Part shown: positions 43,890-53,655 of the stretch, one piece after another
Layout of the letters: every line of letters begins with the position of its first letter
How positions within the stretch are numbered: position 1 is the stretch's first letter
Position numbers and translations under genes: made by a program
Notes under the pieces: generated by a model
What the model was told of the DNA's origin: nothing
Seen by the model: the letters and a program-made list of their open reading frames with translations, nothing else
The model's database searches: none
Origin: Sphingobium sp. 15-1
Lineage (GTDB): Bacteria > Pseudomonadota > Alphaproteobacteria > Sphingomonadales > Sphingomonadaceae
NCBI RefSeq assembly: GCF_013375535.1
Contig: NZ_JABXJG010000001.1
Location: 1 to 64,000, forward strand
Length of the DNA stretch: 64,000 nt
Direction of reading: 5' to 3'

Positions 43890-45230
43890 TTACGGCTTGA
43901 CCGGCGGGACCATGACCTGGGGCGGGGTTGTGGGCGGCGCGATCTTCACCACCTCGAACCGTTCCTTGCGCCGGACGCCCGCCAGTTCCGGCGCGGCGGC
44001 GGCTGGCGGCGCCGTGGCTGTGGCCGCCGGAACCCGCTGGCGCATGCATTCGTCCTTATTGCCCCTTGGCGTCAGGATGCAGTTCCACAGCGACCGCTGC
44101 AAACCCGTCGCGCTGTTGTGGATATAGGCGAAGGCCATGCTTTCCATCTGATCGCCCGACAGGGGCAGGCCGGCCGGCGCGGTGCCGGTCCGCCAGGCCA
44201 TGATCCGGCATTCCGGCCGGCCGGCGCAGAAGGTCTGCGACAGCATCGGCCAACTGTCGGGCGAAGCGGCGCGGCCCAGTTCGACGAGGAAGCTCTTCGC
44301 CCCCGGCGCGATGGCGATCAGCCGCACGCCCGCCATCATCCGGCCCACGGATTCCGTCCCGATCATCTGTTGGGGCAGGGCCGCGAGATCCACGACCGTG
44401 CCGCCGGCCGGAACCGGCATCCCTGCGGCTCCATCCGGCCCGCCCTGATGCACGGCGGACAGGCGGGCGATGCGCTCGACCAGCGGTTCGCCGTTCTCCC
44501 CCATGCGGCGGAAGGCGGGCGGCGTCCCCCACCAGCCCTTCCAGCGGAAGAAGAGATGGGTGCCGACCGCGCCGATCTTGTCCAGGCTGTCGCTCCAATA
44601 GGGGACGACCCAGTCGGTGTGATAATGGGTGGCATAGCCGACCGGCTTGTAGACCTTGCCCGCCAGCGCCGATTTCGCGATGTCCCGCGCCCTTTCCCAC
44701 GCCGCCTGGGTCGGGGTGCGGGCGAGCGCGCCATCGCAGGTGAAGGTGAACTGGCACCCGGTCGCGCGTTCCTGCCCCTGGAAGACGACGCCGCAGACCG
44801 TCTTGGGAAAGGCGGGATGCCGCACGCGGTTCAGCACCACCTGTGCGACCGCCCGCTCGCCCACGGCATCGTCGCCCGCTTCATAGATTTGCGCCGCCGC
44901 CAGACAATCCGTGGCGCGGGCGAGGTCGATCTGCGAGCCTGAGAAGATGAACGGCCGGGCCGCCGGATTGGGCAGGCGGGAAATGGGGATGCCCGCGTTG
45001 AACGCCCGGGCCTGATCGCGGTCCAGCGCGTAGAGCTGGACCGGCGCGACCGCCGGGGGCGGGGTGGTTGGGCGCTTGAACCGGGCGGCGGCGACCGCCT
45101 CCAGACGCGGCTTGCCTTGCGGCACCCGCGTCTCCCACGCGGCGACAAAAGCGGGCAGGCCGACGAACAGCATCAGCCAGAGCAGCCACATCGAACGATG
45201 CGGCTGGCCGGTGGAGGTGGCGTCGGTCAT
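43890..45230 (-). CDS. SleB-type cell-wall hydrolase, membrane-anchored
   Basis: The 446-residue protein has one N-terminal transmembrane helix (WLLWLMLFVGLPAFVAAW) and a Hydrolase_2/SleB domain. It shows LAAAQIYEAGDDAVGERAVA, where a conserved Glu lies, then VLNRVRHPAFPKTVCGVVFQG and CQFTFTCDG. Such enzymes cleave peptidoglycan glycan strands. Downstream are long Pro- and Val-rich regions and a C-terminal Pro tail. It is convergent with the LuxR gene with only 9 bp between them. Confidence 0.9.
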   Translation of the reverse strand: MTDATSTGQPHRSMWLLWLMLFVGLPAFVAAWETRVPQGKPRLEAVAAARFKRPTTPPPAVAPVQLYALDRDQARAFNAGIPISRLPNPAARPFIFSGSQIDLARATDCLAAAQIYEAGDDAVGERAVAQVVLNRVRHPAFPKTVCGVVFQGQERATGCQFTFTCDGALARTPTQAAWERARDIAKSALAGKVYKPVGYATHYHTDWVVPYWSDSLDKIGAVGTHLFFRWKGWWGTPPAFRRMGENGEPLVERIARLSAVHQGGPDGAAGMPVPAGGTVVDLAALPQQMIGTESVGRMMAGVRLIAIAPGAKSFLVELGRAASPDSWPMLSQTFCAGRPECRIMAWRTGTAPAGLPLSGDQMESMAFAYIHNSATGLQRSLWNCILTPRGNKDECMRQRVPAATATAPPAAAAPELAGVRRKERFEVVKIAPPTTPPQVMVPPVKP

Positions 45231-45260
45231 GCCCGGTCCGGCTCTTGCCCGTTTCTGGCC

Positions 45261-46178
45261 TTATTCGGGCAGGAAATCGGGCACCGACAGATAGCGTTCG
45301 CCGGTGTCATAGTTGAAACCCAGAACGCGGCTGCCCGCCGGGAGTTCCGGCAGCTTCTGATGGATGGCCGCCAGCGTCGCGCCGGATGAGATGCCGACCA
45401 GCACGCCTTCCTCCCGGGCAGCGCGGCGAGCAAACTCCTTGGCGTCGGCGGGATCGACCTGAATCACGCCGTCCAGCAACTGGGTGTGGAGGTTCGCGGG
45501 GATGAAGCCCGCGCCAATGCCCTGGATCGGGTGCGGGCCGGGCTGGCCGCCGCTGATGACATGGGACAGGGTGGGCTCGACCGCATAGACCTTCAGATGG
45601 GGCCAGAGCTGCTTAAGCACCTGCGCCACGCCGGTGATATGGCCGCCGGTGCCGACGCCGGTGATCAGCGCGTCGATCGGGCTGTCCGCAAAGTCGACGG
45701 CGATTTCCTGCGCGGTGGTGCGGACATGGACGTCGATATTCGCCGGATTCTCGAACTGCTGCGGCATCCAGCTATTGGGCGTCTGCTCGACCAGCTCCAA
45801 TGCGCGCTCGATCGCGCCCTTCATGCCCTTTTCCCGCGGTGTCAGATCGAAGCTGGCGCCATAGGCCAGCATCAGGCGCCGCCGCTCCAGGCTCATGCTC
45901 TCGGGCATGACCAGGATCAGCTTGTACCCCTTGACCGCCGCGACCATGGCCAGGCCGACGCCGGTATTGCCGGACGTCGGCTCGATGATGGTGCCGCCGG
46001 GTTTCAGGTCGCCGGACGCTTCGGCGGCCTCGATCATGGAGAGGGCGATTCGGTCCTTGATCGACCCGCCGGGATTGGACCGTTCGGACTTGATCCACAC
46101 TTCGGCGTCACCGAACAGCCGGTTGACGCGAATATGCGGCGTATTGCCGATGGTTTCCAAAATGCTGGATGCCTTCAT
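45261..46178 (-). CDS. cysK: Cysteine synthase A (O-acetylserine sulfhydrylase)
   Basis: CysK makes cysteine from O-acetylserine and sulfide using PLP. The 305-residue protein has the PLP lysine in [13 protein letters not shown] (residues about 35-47), [12 protein letters not shown], and the phosphate-binding loop [11 protein letters not shown]. Length and motifs are standard. The start overlaps the stop of the upstream MFS gene by 4 bp (ATGA), so the two are cotranscribed and translationally coupled. Confidence 0.96.
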   Translation of the reverse strand: MKASSILETIGNTPHIRVNRLFGDAEVWIKSERSNPGGSIKDRIALSMIEAAEASGDLKPGGTIIEPTSGNTGVGLAMVAAVKGYKLILVMPESMSLERRRLMLAYGASFDLTPREKGMKGAIERALELVEQTPNSWMPQQFENPANIDVHVRTTAQEIAVDFADSPIDALITGVGTGGHITGVAQVLKQLWPHLKVYAVEPTLSHVISGGQPGPHPIQGIGAGFIPANLHTQLLDGVIQVDPADAKEFARRAAREEGVLVGISSGATLAAIHQKLPELPAGSRVLGFNYDTGERYLSVPDFLPE

Positions 46179-47479
46179 TGCGCTTTCTCCTGCATGGGCT
46201 CGGCCGCCCTTGTTTCGGGTGGGTCGAAAGTACGGGCAAGGCGGAGTTCTGGAAAGAGCCGTGCCCAGATAAGGGTTATCATAATGGCGCCGATGCCGCC
46301 GCCGATCACCGCCGCGACCGGGCCGACGAGCGCGGCGAGGAAGCCGGATTCCGCCTCGCCCAGTTCGTTGGAGGCGGAAATGGTGAGCTGCGACAGGCTG
46401 GACACCCGGCCGCGCATCTCGTCCGGCGTATGGAGCTGGATCAGCGACTGGCGGACATAGACCGACACCATGTCGGCCGATCCCAGCAGGACCAGCGCCG
46501 CGATGCCCACTTCCGGCGCGATGCGGCGCGGCAGGAAGGCGGTGGAGCCAAAGATGATCGTGGCGATGCCGAACAGGACGACCGCGCCCAGCATCTTGAG
46601 CCCGACCTCCGTCTTCATCGGTCGGAAGGAGAAGAAGAGCGCGGTAAGGCCCGCGCCGACGCCCGGCGACGCGGCGAGATGGCCGAGGCCCGCCGATCCC
46701 ACGTGCAATATGTCGCGGGCATAGACCGGCAGCAGCGCCGTCGCCCCCGCCAGCAGCACCGCGAACAGGTCGAGCGTGATGGTCGCCAGGACCAACCGGT
46801 TGGTGCGGACATAGGTGAGGCCGTCGATCATCTGGCGCACTGGATGGCGGCTGGTGTCGCGGGGCGGCTGGGGCACCGGGCCGATCAGCATCATGCAGAG
46901 CAGGGCGACGGCGAACAGGCCCGACGCCAGCGCATAGGCGCCCCAGGGCTGCATGGCATAGGCATAGCCGCCCAGCGCCGGGCCGGCGATCATGCCCGTC
47001 TGCCAGACGACGCTGGAAATGGCGATGGCGTTGGGCAGCACTTCACGCGGCACCAGATTGGGGGCGAGCGCGCTATAGGCCGGGCCGTTGAAGGCGCGGG
47101 CGATGCCGACGACGGCGGCGATGCCGAAGATCAGCGGCAGGCTGACCCGGCCTTCATAGGTGGCGAAGGCCAAAGCTCCCGACGCCAGCATCATCAGCAG
47201 CAGGGTGAAGCGGGTGATCATGCGGCGGTCGAAATGGTCGGCCACCCAGCCGGTCACTGGGGTCAGGAAGAAGAGGGGCAGGAATTGCGCCAGGCCGATG
47301 AGGCCGAGCTGGGCGGAGGCGGCGCCCGTGCTCATCGTTTCGCGGGCGACATTATAGGCCTGCCACGCGAGCACGATCATCATGCTGTACTGCGCCAGCA
47401 CCGCCGTGAACCGCCCCAGCAGATAGGCCCGGAAATTGCCGAAGCGCAGGGGATGGTGGGGAACGGAGGGGCTATGCAT
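46175..47479 (-). CDS. MFS exporter, EntS-like (MFS_3 type)
   Basis: The 434-residue transporter has 12 predicted helices. The N-terminus ([26 protein letters not shown]) and the loop [17 protein letters not shown] resemble the enterobactin-exporter/MdtG-like group. Substrate unknown. It overlaps cysK by 4 bp, so its expression is tied to cysteine synthesis. The association might point to export of a sulfur compound, but that is speculation. Confidence 0.88.
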   Translation of the reverse strand: MHSPSVPHHPLRFGNFRAYLLGRFTAVLAQYSMMIVLAWQAYNVARETMSTGAASAQLGLIGLAQFLPLFFLTPVTGWVADHFDRRMITRFTLLLMMLASGALAFATYEGRVSLPLIFGIAAVVGIARAFNGPAYSALAPNLVPREVLPNAIAISSVVWQTGMIAGPALGGYAYAMQPWGAYALASGLFAVALLCMMLIGPVPQPPRDTSRHPVRQMIDGLTYVRTNRLVLATITLDLFAVLLAGATALLPVYARDILHVGSAGLGHLAASPGVGAGLTALFFSFRPMKTEVGLKMLGAVVLFGIATIIFGSTAFLPRRIAPEVGIAALVLLGSADMVSVYVRQSLIQLHTPDEMRGRVSSLSQLTISASNELGEAESGFLAALVGPVAAVIGGGIGAIMITLIWARLFPELRLARTFDPPETRAAEPMQEKAQ

Positions 47480-47600
47480 GGCCCCTCCTTAGCGCCTGCA
47501 CAACGACTCTCGCAACCGCGCCGGTAGAGAAAAGGGACAGCAATATTTGGGGTGGGGAAGGTGTGGCTTTAGGTGGGATTGGGGGAGTTCTTTAGCCATT

Positions 47601-47690
47601 CGTCATGCTGAACTTGTTTCAGCATCCATTCCTCCCCACGAGATGCGGCCTGTGGGGCACGATGGATGCTGAAACAAGTTCAGCATGACG
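47601..47690. repeat. Perfect 27-bp inverted repeat, CGTCATGCTGAA family, copy 1
   Basis: Arms 47601-47627 and 47664-47690 are exact reverse complements, beginning CGTCATGCTGAACTTG, around a 36-bp loop. The element lies in the 254-bp gap between the MFS and small secreted protein genes, both on the minus strand. It may end the transcript of either or be a mobile palindrome. A shorter relative lies at 54647-54675. Confidence 0.8.
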
Positions 47691-47733
47691 GTTTTCCGAT
47701 GGGTAAGCTTTTCGTCTCGAGTTGAGTTGAACC

Positions 47734-48147
47734 CTACCGATCCGGCTGCAACATGATCCCGCTCACAGATCCATTCCGCACAGAACAGACGAAAGGCACC
47801 GACCGCCGGTCGCCAAAGGGGCCGACTTCGCCTTCCACCTCCCAGCCGGTGGACATGGTGCTGGCGGCGATCCTTCCCAGGATTTTCGCGCCCGGTCCCG
47901 CCTCTTCCCGCACCTTGGCGGCGCAGACGTTGCGGGCCGCCGTGGCGCTATGGATCGGGCCATAGCCGGGCGAGGCATAGGGCTGACGCTTGGCATCGCG
48001 CTCGGCCTGACGGTCGCGGGCGATGTCGCTGGCGATGGCGGCGTCGGCGGCGCGGTGCAGGTCGCGATAATCCTGTGCATGAACGGGAATGGCGAGCGCC
48101 AGACCCAAGGTGCATATGCCCCCAATGCAGATGATCATCTTCCGCAT
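47734..48147 (-). CDS. Small exported protein of unknown function
   Basis: From the ATG at 48147, with GGAGGAAC upstream, the product is 137 residues with a signal peptide (MRKMIICIGGICTLGLALAI then PVHAQDYRD). Two Cys residues of the mature part (RNVCAAKV and VPFVCSVRN) could form a disulfide. I do not recognise the family. The frame runs far upstream, but that part overlaps the HerA-like gene in another frame. It lies 16 bp downstream of the HerA-like gene. Confidence 0.7.
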   Translation of the reverse strand: MRKMIICIGGICTLGLALAIPVHAQDYRDLHRAADAAIASDIARDRQAERDAKRQPYASPGYGPIHSATAARNVCAAKVREEAGPGAKILGRIAASTMSTGWEVEGEVGPFGDRRSVPFVCSVRNGSVSGIMLQPDR

Positions 48148-48163
48148 GACGTTCCTCCCGCGC

Positions 48164-49792
48164 TTATTTGAACAGGCTGCCCAATATGCCCCGCACCAGT
48201 TGTCCCGCGATTCCGCCGGAGCTTTTGCGGCTGGACCCGCCGAACACCGCGCGGCCCAGCTCATTGGCGACCTGACGGCCGACCGATGAGGCGGCGGAAC
48301 GGGTCGCGGACTGGATCGCCTTGTCGATGCCGGATGGCCTGGCGGCGTCGCGGGCCGCCGCGGCGTCCTGCCGGGCCTGTTCCTTGAGTTGCGCCTCGCG
48401 CTGCTTGGCCTCGATCTTGGCCTGGGCGGCGGCGGCCTTGTCGGCTTCGGCCTGCGCCTTGGACGCCTGGGCGGCGGCAGCGGCGGCCTGACCGCGCGCG
48501 GCCAGAATCTCCTCGGCGGATTCGCGATCCACCGTTGCATCATATTTGCCCGCGCAGGGGGAGATGGACTGGATGATCGCCCGCTCCTTGGCATCGACCG
48601 GACCGAGGCGTGAGCGGGGCGGGGCGATCAGCGTGCGCTGGACGATGCCGGGCGAACCATCCTCCTGCAACAGCGATACCAGCGCCTCGCCCACCTTGAG
48701 TTCGATGATCGCGGTTTCGACGTTCAGGTCCGGATTGACGCGGAAGGTCTCCGCCGCCGCCTTGATCGCCTTCTGGTCGCGGGGCGTGAAGGCGCGCAGC
48801 GCGTGCTGGACGCGGTTGCCAAGCTGGCCTGCCACATCCTCCGGAATGTCGATCGGGTTCTGCGTCACGAAATAGACGCCCACACCCTTGGAGCGGATCA
48901 GGCGCACGACCTGCTCGATCTTGTCGGTCAACGCCTTGGGCGCGTCGTCGAACAGCAGATGCGCCTCGTCGAAGAAGAAGACGAGCACCGGCTTGTCCGG
49001 GTCGCCTACTTCGGGGAGCGTCTCGAACAGTTCTGAGAGCAGCCAGAGCAGGAAGGTGGCGTAGAGCTTGGGGCTCTGCATCAGCTTGTCGGCGGCCAGC
49101 ACGTTGACATAGCCGCGCCCCTTGTCGTCGAGCTTCAGCATGTCGTGAATGTCGAGCGCGGGTTCACCGAAGAAATGCGCGCCGCCCTGGCTTTCGAGCT
49201 GGAGCAACTGGCGCTGGATCGCACCGACGCTGGCCTTGGTCACATTGCCATATTGGGCGGACAGACTGTCGGCATTTTCCGCGCAATAGGCCAGCATCGC
49301 CTGCAAGTCGCCCAGATCGAGCAGCAGCAGCCCTTCCTCATCGGCATATTTGAAGGCGATCGAAAGGACGCCCTCCTGCGTCTCGTTCAGATCCATCAGC
49401 CGCGACAGCAGCAGCGGCCCCATTTCGCTGACGGTGGTGCGGATCGGATGACCCTGCTCGCCATACAAGTCCCAGAAGATGGCGGGATTGTCGGCATAGC
49501 TGTAATGTTCGAGGCCGATTTCCTTGGCGCGGGCGACCAGCTTGTCGGCATTTTTGGCGGTGGGGGAGCCGGCCATGGAAATGCCCGCCAGGTCGCCCTT
49601 CACATCCGCAAGGAAGACGGGGACGCCGAGCGCGGAGAAGCTTTCGGCAATGCCCTGGAGCGTCACGGTCTTGCCAGTGCCGGTCGCGCCCGCGATCAGG
49701 CCGTGGCGATTGGCCCTGCGCAGGTTCAGCGTCTGGGGGATGCCGCCATCCTTGTCCGGCGCGCCAAGGCCGATGAAAATGCCGTCGCTCAT
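48164..49792 (-). CDS. HerA-like ATPase (DUF853)
   Basis: The 542-residue protein has the DUF853/HerA-type ATPase core. Walker A is [16 protein letters not shown] (about residues 35-50), and Walker [14 protein letters not shown] lies near residues 268-280. The C-terminal half is Ala/Lys/Gln-rich and predicted coiled coil (about residues 430-490), ending in a Gly/Ser tail. Relatives are DNA-translocating or end-processing ATPases, but the bacterial DUF853 function is unsettled. No HerA partner nuclease (NurA) is adjacent. Confidence 0.9.
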   Translation of the reverse strand: MSDGIFIGLGAPDKDGGIPQTLNLRRANRHGLIAGATGTGKTVTLQGIAESFSALGVPVFLADVKGDLAGISMAGSPTAKNADKLVARAKEIGLEHYSYADNPAIFWDLYGEQGHPIRTTVSEMGPLLLSRLMDLNETQEGVLSIAFKYADEEGLLLLDLGDLQAMLAYCAENADSLSAQYGNVTKASVGAIQRQLLQLESQGGAHFFGEPALDIHDMLKLDDKGRGYVNVLAADKLMQSPKLYATFLLWLLSELFETLPEVGDPDKPVLVFFFDEAHLLFDDAPKALTDKIEQVVRLIRSKGVGVYFVTQNPIDIPEDVAGQLGNRVQHALRAFTPRDQKAIKAAAETFRVNPDLNVETAIIELKVGEALVSLLQEDGSPGIVQRTLIAPPRSRLGPVDAKERAIIQSISPCAGKYDATVDRESAEEILAARGQAAAAAAQASKAQAEADKAAAAQAKIEAKQREAQLKEQARQDAAAARDAARPSGIDKAIQSATRSAASSVGRQVANELGRAVFGGSSRKSSGGIAGQLVRGILGSLFK

Positions 49793-49913
49793 CTCGCGTC
49801 ATGCTCCCTCAATGCTGCGGGCCGCGCCCGCCGGAGTCTGCCGCCATCGTTGTAGATGGGAGACAGGGCTTCCGGCAAGCGCGGCCCATAACGATCGGCT
49901 TTATTTCAGCCTT

Positions 49914-51431
49914 TTATTTGTCGCGCAGCCGCACGGGCAGGAATACGGCGGGCTGGCCGCGGCGTAGCACTTGCAGAAGGATTGCACTGCGGCCCTGCGC
50001 CGACACTGCCTTCACCTGCGCGTCCAGTTCCGCCTGGGTGGCGACCGGACGATTGTTGGCGGTGATGATCACGTCGCCACGGCGCAGACCCTTGGCGCCC
50101 GCATCGGTCGAACCATCCACCGCCGTGATCACGATGCCGCGCGTGTCGGCTGCAATGCCGAGCTGGCGGATGATGGTCGAGGTCAGCGGGATGGCGGAAA
50201 TGCCGAGGGACTGCTGCGTCGCCTGACCACTGCTGGACTGGTCGTCCTGCTGCTGCTGGCTGAAATCGTCATCCTGCTGCTGGGCGAAGGCGTTCAGTTC
50301 GTCCTCGGAAGGACGCTCCCCGACTATGGCGGTCACCGTCTGGCGCTGGCCGTTGCGCAGCAGCACGATGGGGACGCGGCCGCCGATGGGTTGGTTGGCG
50401 ACGATGGACGAGAGATTCTGGTCCGGCGTCACTTCCTGGCCCGCCACGCTGACGATCACGTCGCCTGCCTTGATCCCAGCCTTGTCGGCGCCCTTGCCGG
50501 GCTCGACGCCCTGGACGAACTCGCCGCGATTCTTGGCAAGGCCGAGCGAATCGGCCAGATCCTCGCCCAGCGGGCTGATCTGGATGCCGAGATAACCGCG
50601 CTTGACGGCCTGACCCTTGCGCAGCGTGTCCACGATCGGCGCGGCCTGTTCCGACGGGATGGCGAAGCCGATGCCGACATTGCCGCCCGAAGGCGAGAGG
50701 ATCTGGCTGTTGATGCCGATCACATTGCCGCGCATGTCGAACATCGGGCCGCCGCTATTGCCCTGGTTGATCGACGCGTCGGTCTGGATGAACTTGTCGT
50801 AGGTGCCGCCGGTGCCGCGATGCACGGCGGAGATGATGCCCGCCGTCACCGTGCCCGACAGGGCGAAGGGATTGCCGATGGCGATCACCCAGTCGCCCAC
50901 GCGCGCCTTGGTGCTGTCACCGAACTTCACGAAGGGCAGGGCTTTTTTCGGCTCGATCTTCAGCACGGCGATGTCGGTCGCGGGGTCGCGGCCGATCAGC
51001 TTCGCCGGATATTCCTCGCGGTTGGTCAGCGTGACGGTGATCGAGTCCACCGACGCGCCTTCCGCGCCCGCCGACACCACATGGTTGTTGGTGACGATAT
51101 AGCCGTCGGCCGAGATGATGAAGCCCGATCCCAGCGACTGGGCTTGGCGGGTCTGGGGCTTGCCGCCCTGCTGCCCCTGGCCGAAGAGGTCGCCAAAGGG
51201 GGTTCCGGCGAAGGGATTCTGCACCTGCACCCGCTGGCGGGTCGAGATGTTGACGACGGCGGGCTGCAGCTTTTCGACCATGTCGGCCAGGCTGGCCGGG
51301 GCGCCGGCGGGCGCGGCGGCCTGCATGCCTTCATTCTGGGCGACTTGCGCGCCGACATTGGAGCTGGTCGTGACGGCGATGGCGGTGCCGCCGAGCAGCA
51401 GGGCGCCGGTAATGGCATAAGCGTAACGCAC
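49914..51431 (-). CDS. Periplasmic serine protease DegP/HtrA (MucD type)
   Basis: The S1C protease has the catalytic triad visible as NNHVV (His), ATDIAVLK (Asp) and QGNSGGPM (Ser), followed by two PDZ domains (KRGYLGIQISPL and, C-terminal, RGIVITAVDG). The N-terminus is a signal or anchor segment (YAYAITGALLLGGTAIAV). I favour the GTG at 51431, with AGAGGA upstream, over the ATG at 51449, which lacks an SD. The protein would be 505 residues. It follows hflC by about 120 bp and degrades misfolded periplasmic proteins, matching the hflK-hflC quality-control context. Confidence 0.93.
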   Translation of the reverse strand: MRYAYAITGALLLGGTAIAVTTSSNVGAQVAQNEGMQAAAPAGAPASLADMVEKLQPAVVNISTRQRVQVQNPFAGTPFGDLFGQGQQGGKPQTRQAQSLGSGFIISADGYIVTNNHVVSAGAEGASVDSITVTLTNREEYPAKLIGRDPATDIAVLKIEPKKALPFVKFGDSTKARVGDWVIAIGNPFALSGTVTAGIISAVHRGTGGTYDKFIQTDASINQGNSGGPMFDMRGNVIGINSQILSPSGGNVGIGFAIPSEQAAPIVDTLRKGQAVKRGYLGIQISPLGEDLADSLGLAKNRGEFVQGVEPGKGADKAGIKAGDVIVSVAGQEVTPDQNLSSIVANQPIGGRVPIVLLRNGQRQTVTAIVGERPSEDELNAFAQQQDDDFSQQQQDDQSSSGQATQQSLGISAIPLTSTIIRQLGIAADTRGIVITAVDGSTDAGAKGLRRGDVIITANNRPVATQAELDAQVKAVSAQGRSAILLQVLRRGQPAVFLPVRLRDK

Positions 51432-51509
51432 TCGTGACGGTCCTCTCATGAACTGGGCGAAGGAAAGGCGGGACTCTGCGAAGAGAGCGGGATGCGCCGC
51501 CTTGCCTTA

Positions 51510-51535
51510 ACCGACTTTGAATGGCGCTGGTTCCG
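51510..51535 (-). promoter_or_regulatory. Candidate EcfG-type (general stress) promoter of degP
   Basis: On the minus strand GGAAC (51535-51531), a 17-base spacer and GGTT (51513-51510) approximate the EcfG consensus GGAAC-N16/17-CGTT of alphaproteobacteria. It lies about 80 bp upstream of the degP start. The -10 differs by one base, so this is tentative. Confidence 0.3.
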
Positions 51536-51554
51536 TAATGAATTCAACGCCTAC

Positions 51555-52400
51555 TCAACGTCCCTGAAACTGCTTCAGGAAATCATTGTCGCGGGAGAGG
51601 ACCATGGAGGTCGACCCCTGCTTGTCAGGTGAGAAAGTATAGCGATAGGCCTGCATGGCGCGATAGAAATCGTAAAATTGCGGATCCTTGCCGAAACTGT
51701 CCGAATAGATGCGCGCGGCGTTGGCGTCGGCTTCGGCGCGGATGATCTGCGCCTGCTTGGCGCCCTGCGCGCGGATGGTGAGCGCTTCCTGCTCGCGCGC
51801 GGTGCGCATGCGGGTGAAGGCGCTTTCCAGCGGCGCGCCGTCGGGCAGGTCGGCGCGCTTGATCCGCACGTCGACGATCTGCGCGCCATATTGCCGGGCG
51901 ACGCGGTTCAGGCCCGCCTCGATATTGTCCATCACCTGCCCGCGCTCCGGGCTGAGCAGCGCCGCGAAGGGCCGCTTGCCCAATTCGTTGCGCAGCGCGG
52001 AGCCCAATATCGGGCGCAGCGCGTCGGATACGCGTTCCTCGCTGCCCGCCGCGATATACATGCGCAGCGGATCGACGATGCGGTAACGGGCGAAGGCGTC
52101 GACCTGCAACCGCAACTGGTCGGTGGACAGCACTTGCTGGCGCTCCATCTCGACCGACAGCACGCGCTTGTCGATCCAGACCACCTGGTCGATGAACGGC
52201 CAGCGCAGGATGATGCCCGCGCCGGTCTTGCCGAAATCCTCGTTCGGGCGGTAGCGGTTGATGATCTTCTTGGGATCACCGAAGCGCACGACCACGCCCT
52301 GCTTGGTTTCAGGCACGATGGCGATGGTGCTGCCGATCAGCAGCAATGCGGCGATGGCGAGCAGCGCGAGCGCGACGGGATGACGGATCAGGCCCTGCAT
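51555..52400 (-). CDS. hflC: HflC, modulator of FtsH (SPFH/prohibitin family)
   Basis: HflC with HflK forms a periplasm-facing ring around FtsH. The 281-residue protein has one N-terminal transmembrane helix (LALLAIAALLLIGSTIAI), an SPFH domain (VVRFGDPKKI, then RPNEDFGKTGAGIILRWPFID) and a helical C-terminal half with ALTIRAQGAKQAQIIRAEAD. The ATG at 52400 overlaps the hflK stop (TGATG); an adjacent GTG 3 bp upstream is possible. Confidence 0.95.
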   Translation of the reverse strand: MQGLIRHPVALALLAIAALLLIGSTIAIVPETKQGVVVRFGDPKKIINRYRPNEDFGKTGAGIILRWPFIDQVVWIDKRVLSVEMERQQVLSTDQLRLQVDAFARYRIVDPLRMYIAAGSEERVSDALRPILGSALRNELGKRPFAALLSPERGQVMDNIEAGLNRVARQYGAQIVDVRIKRADLPDGAPLESAFTRMRTAREQEALTIRAQGAKQAQIIRAEADANAARIYSDSFGKDPQFYDFYRAMQAYRYTFSPDKQGSTSMVLSRDNDFLKQFQGR

Positions 52401-53518
52401 CACTGGCCCTCCCCGGCGGCGGCGCCCTGCGCGGCGCTAGCCTGCGCCCTGCGCTTGAGTTCGGGCAGCGGCAGGAACGGCGTCACATTGCCGCTTTCGA
52501 CGATGGTCTTGTCGACGTTCGACAGGACGCCCTCCATGGTTTCATAATACATGCGGCGGCGGGTCACGTCGGGCGAGAGCTTATACTGCTCATAGACCTT
52601 GTCGAAGGCGGCTGCCTCGCCCTGCGCCTTGGCCGTCACCTGCTGCGCGGCGGCGCGGGCTTCGTTGAGATAGGTCTGCGCGGTCTGCTGCGCGGCGGAC
52701 ACGGCCTTGAACGCATCGTTGACGGCGGTGGGCGGGTCGGCTTGCTTGATCGCGACGCCCTGCACGCGGATGCCGGACCGGTAGCCGTCGAGGATTTCCT
52801 GCATCCGCTGCTCGACCTGCTGCTCGATCTCTGTGCGGCCGGCGCCCAGCGCATCCTCCAGGCTGACGCTGGCGACGACGGAGCGCATCGCGCTTTCCGC
52901 GACCTCGCGGACGGACGCGTCGGGATCGGACAATTGGAACAGATAAAGTTCCGGGCTGCGGATGTTCCAGCGCACCGAATAAGCGAGGTCGATGATGTTC
53001 TGGTCGCCGGTCAGCACCAGATTCTCGCTCTCCGCCCGCGTCGATCCGATGTCGATGGTGCGGATTTCCTCCACATCGACGGTCGTCACATTTTCCAGCG
53101 GCGCGGGCAGGGTGAGGCTGATGCCGGGGGAAAGGGTGCGGCTATATTTGCCAAGCAGGGTGACGACGCCGCGTTCCTGCGGGCCGACGCGGTGGAAGCA
53201 GGTCAACACCAGCCACAGCACGACCAATATGCCGATGGCGGCGGGCCACAGCGCCTTGCCCGAAGGCCGGGGCGGAAGATTGCCGAAGCCGCCCCCGCCG
53301 CCCTGGCCGAAGCTTTCCTTGCTGCGGCGGAGCAGTTCCTCGATCGCGGAAGGACCCTTGGCGCCGAGGCGTCCGGGTTGGGTCCAGGGGTTGCGCGGGC
53401 CGCCTTCGCCCCCTTTGCCCTGACCGTCATTGCCATCCGGCCCGTCGCTCTTGCCGCCCCAGGGACCCTGGGTCATGGCGCTCGCACTGCCCTGCATCCA
53501 CCCGAAAATTCTCTTCAT
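52400..53518 (-). CDS. hflK: HflK, modulator of FtsH (SPFH/prohibitin family)
   Basis: The 372-residue protein has a Gly/Pro-rich N-terminal tail, one transmembrane helix (ALWPAAIGILVVLWLVLTCF), and an SPFH domain with VGPQERGVVTLLGKYSRTLS and GISLTLPAPLENVTTVDVEE. The start at 53518 has GAGGAG upstream; an in-frame ATG 48 bp earlier lacks one. Gene order hflK-hflC-degP is a conserved quality-control set. Divergent from the Mrp gene. Confidence 0.95.
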   Translation of the reverse strand: MKRIFGWMQGSASAMTQGPWGGKSDGPDGNDGQGKGGEGGPRNPWTQPGRLGAKGPSAIEELLRRSKESFGQGGGGGFGNLPPRPSGKALWPAAIGILVVLWLVLTCFHRVGPQERGVVTLLGKYSRTLSPGISLTLPAPLENVTTVDVEEIRTIDIGSTRAESENLVLTGDQNIIDLAYSVRWNIRSPELYLFQLSDPDASVREVAESAMRSVVASVSLEDALGAGRTEIEQQVEQRMQEILDGYRSGIRVQGVAIKQADPPTAVNDAFKAVSAAQQTAQTYLNEARAAAQQVTAKAQGEAAAFDKVYEQYKLSPDVTRRRMYYETMEGVLSNVDKTIVESGNVTPFLPLPELKRRAQASAAQGAAAGEGQ

Positions 53519-53655
53519 CGCTCCTCTATAGGAAGGCTTTCCGGCGAAAAACAGTGCCCTTCGCAACGATTATTGTTTCGAATGATGTCGCTACGGGACA
53601 AAAAAGGGGTTGGGCCGGTTTCGCCGGATGTCGAAAGCCATTAGATGGCGCTCCC

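Noticed and set aside
49971-51437. A plus-strand open frame of 488 codons opposite degP
   Set aside because: Antisense to a clear S1C protease, with no RBS or domain.
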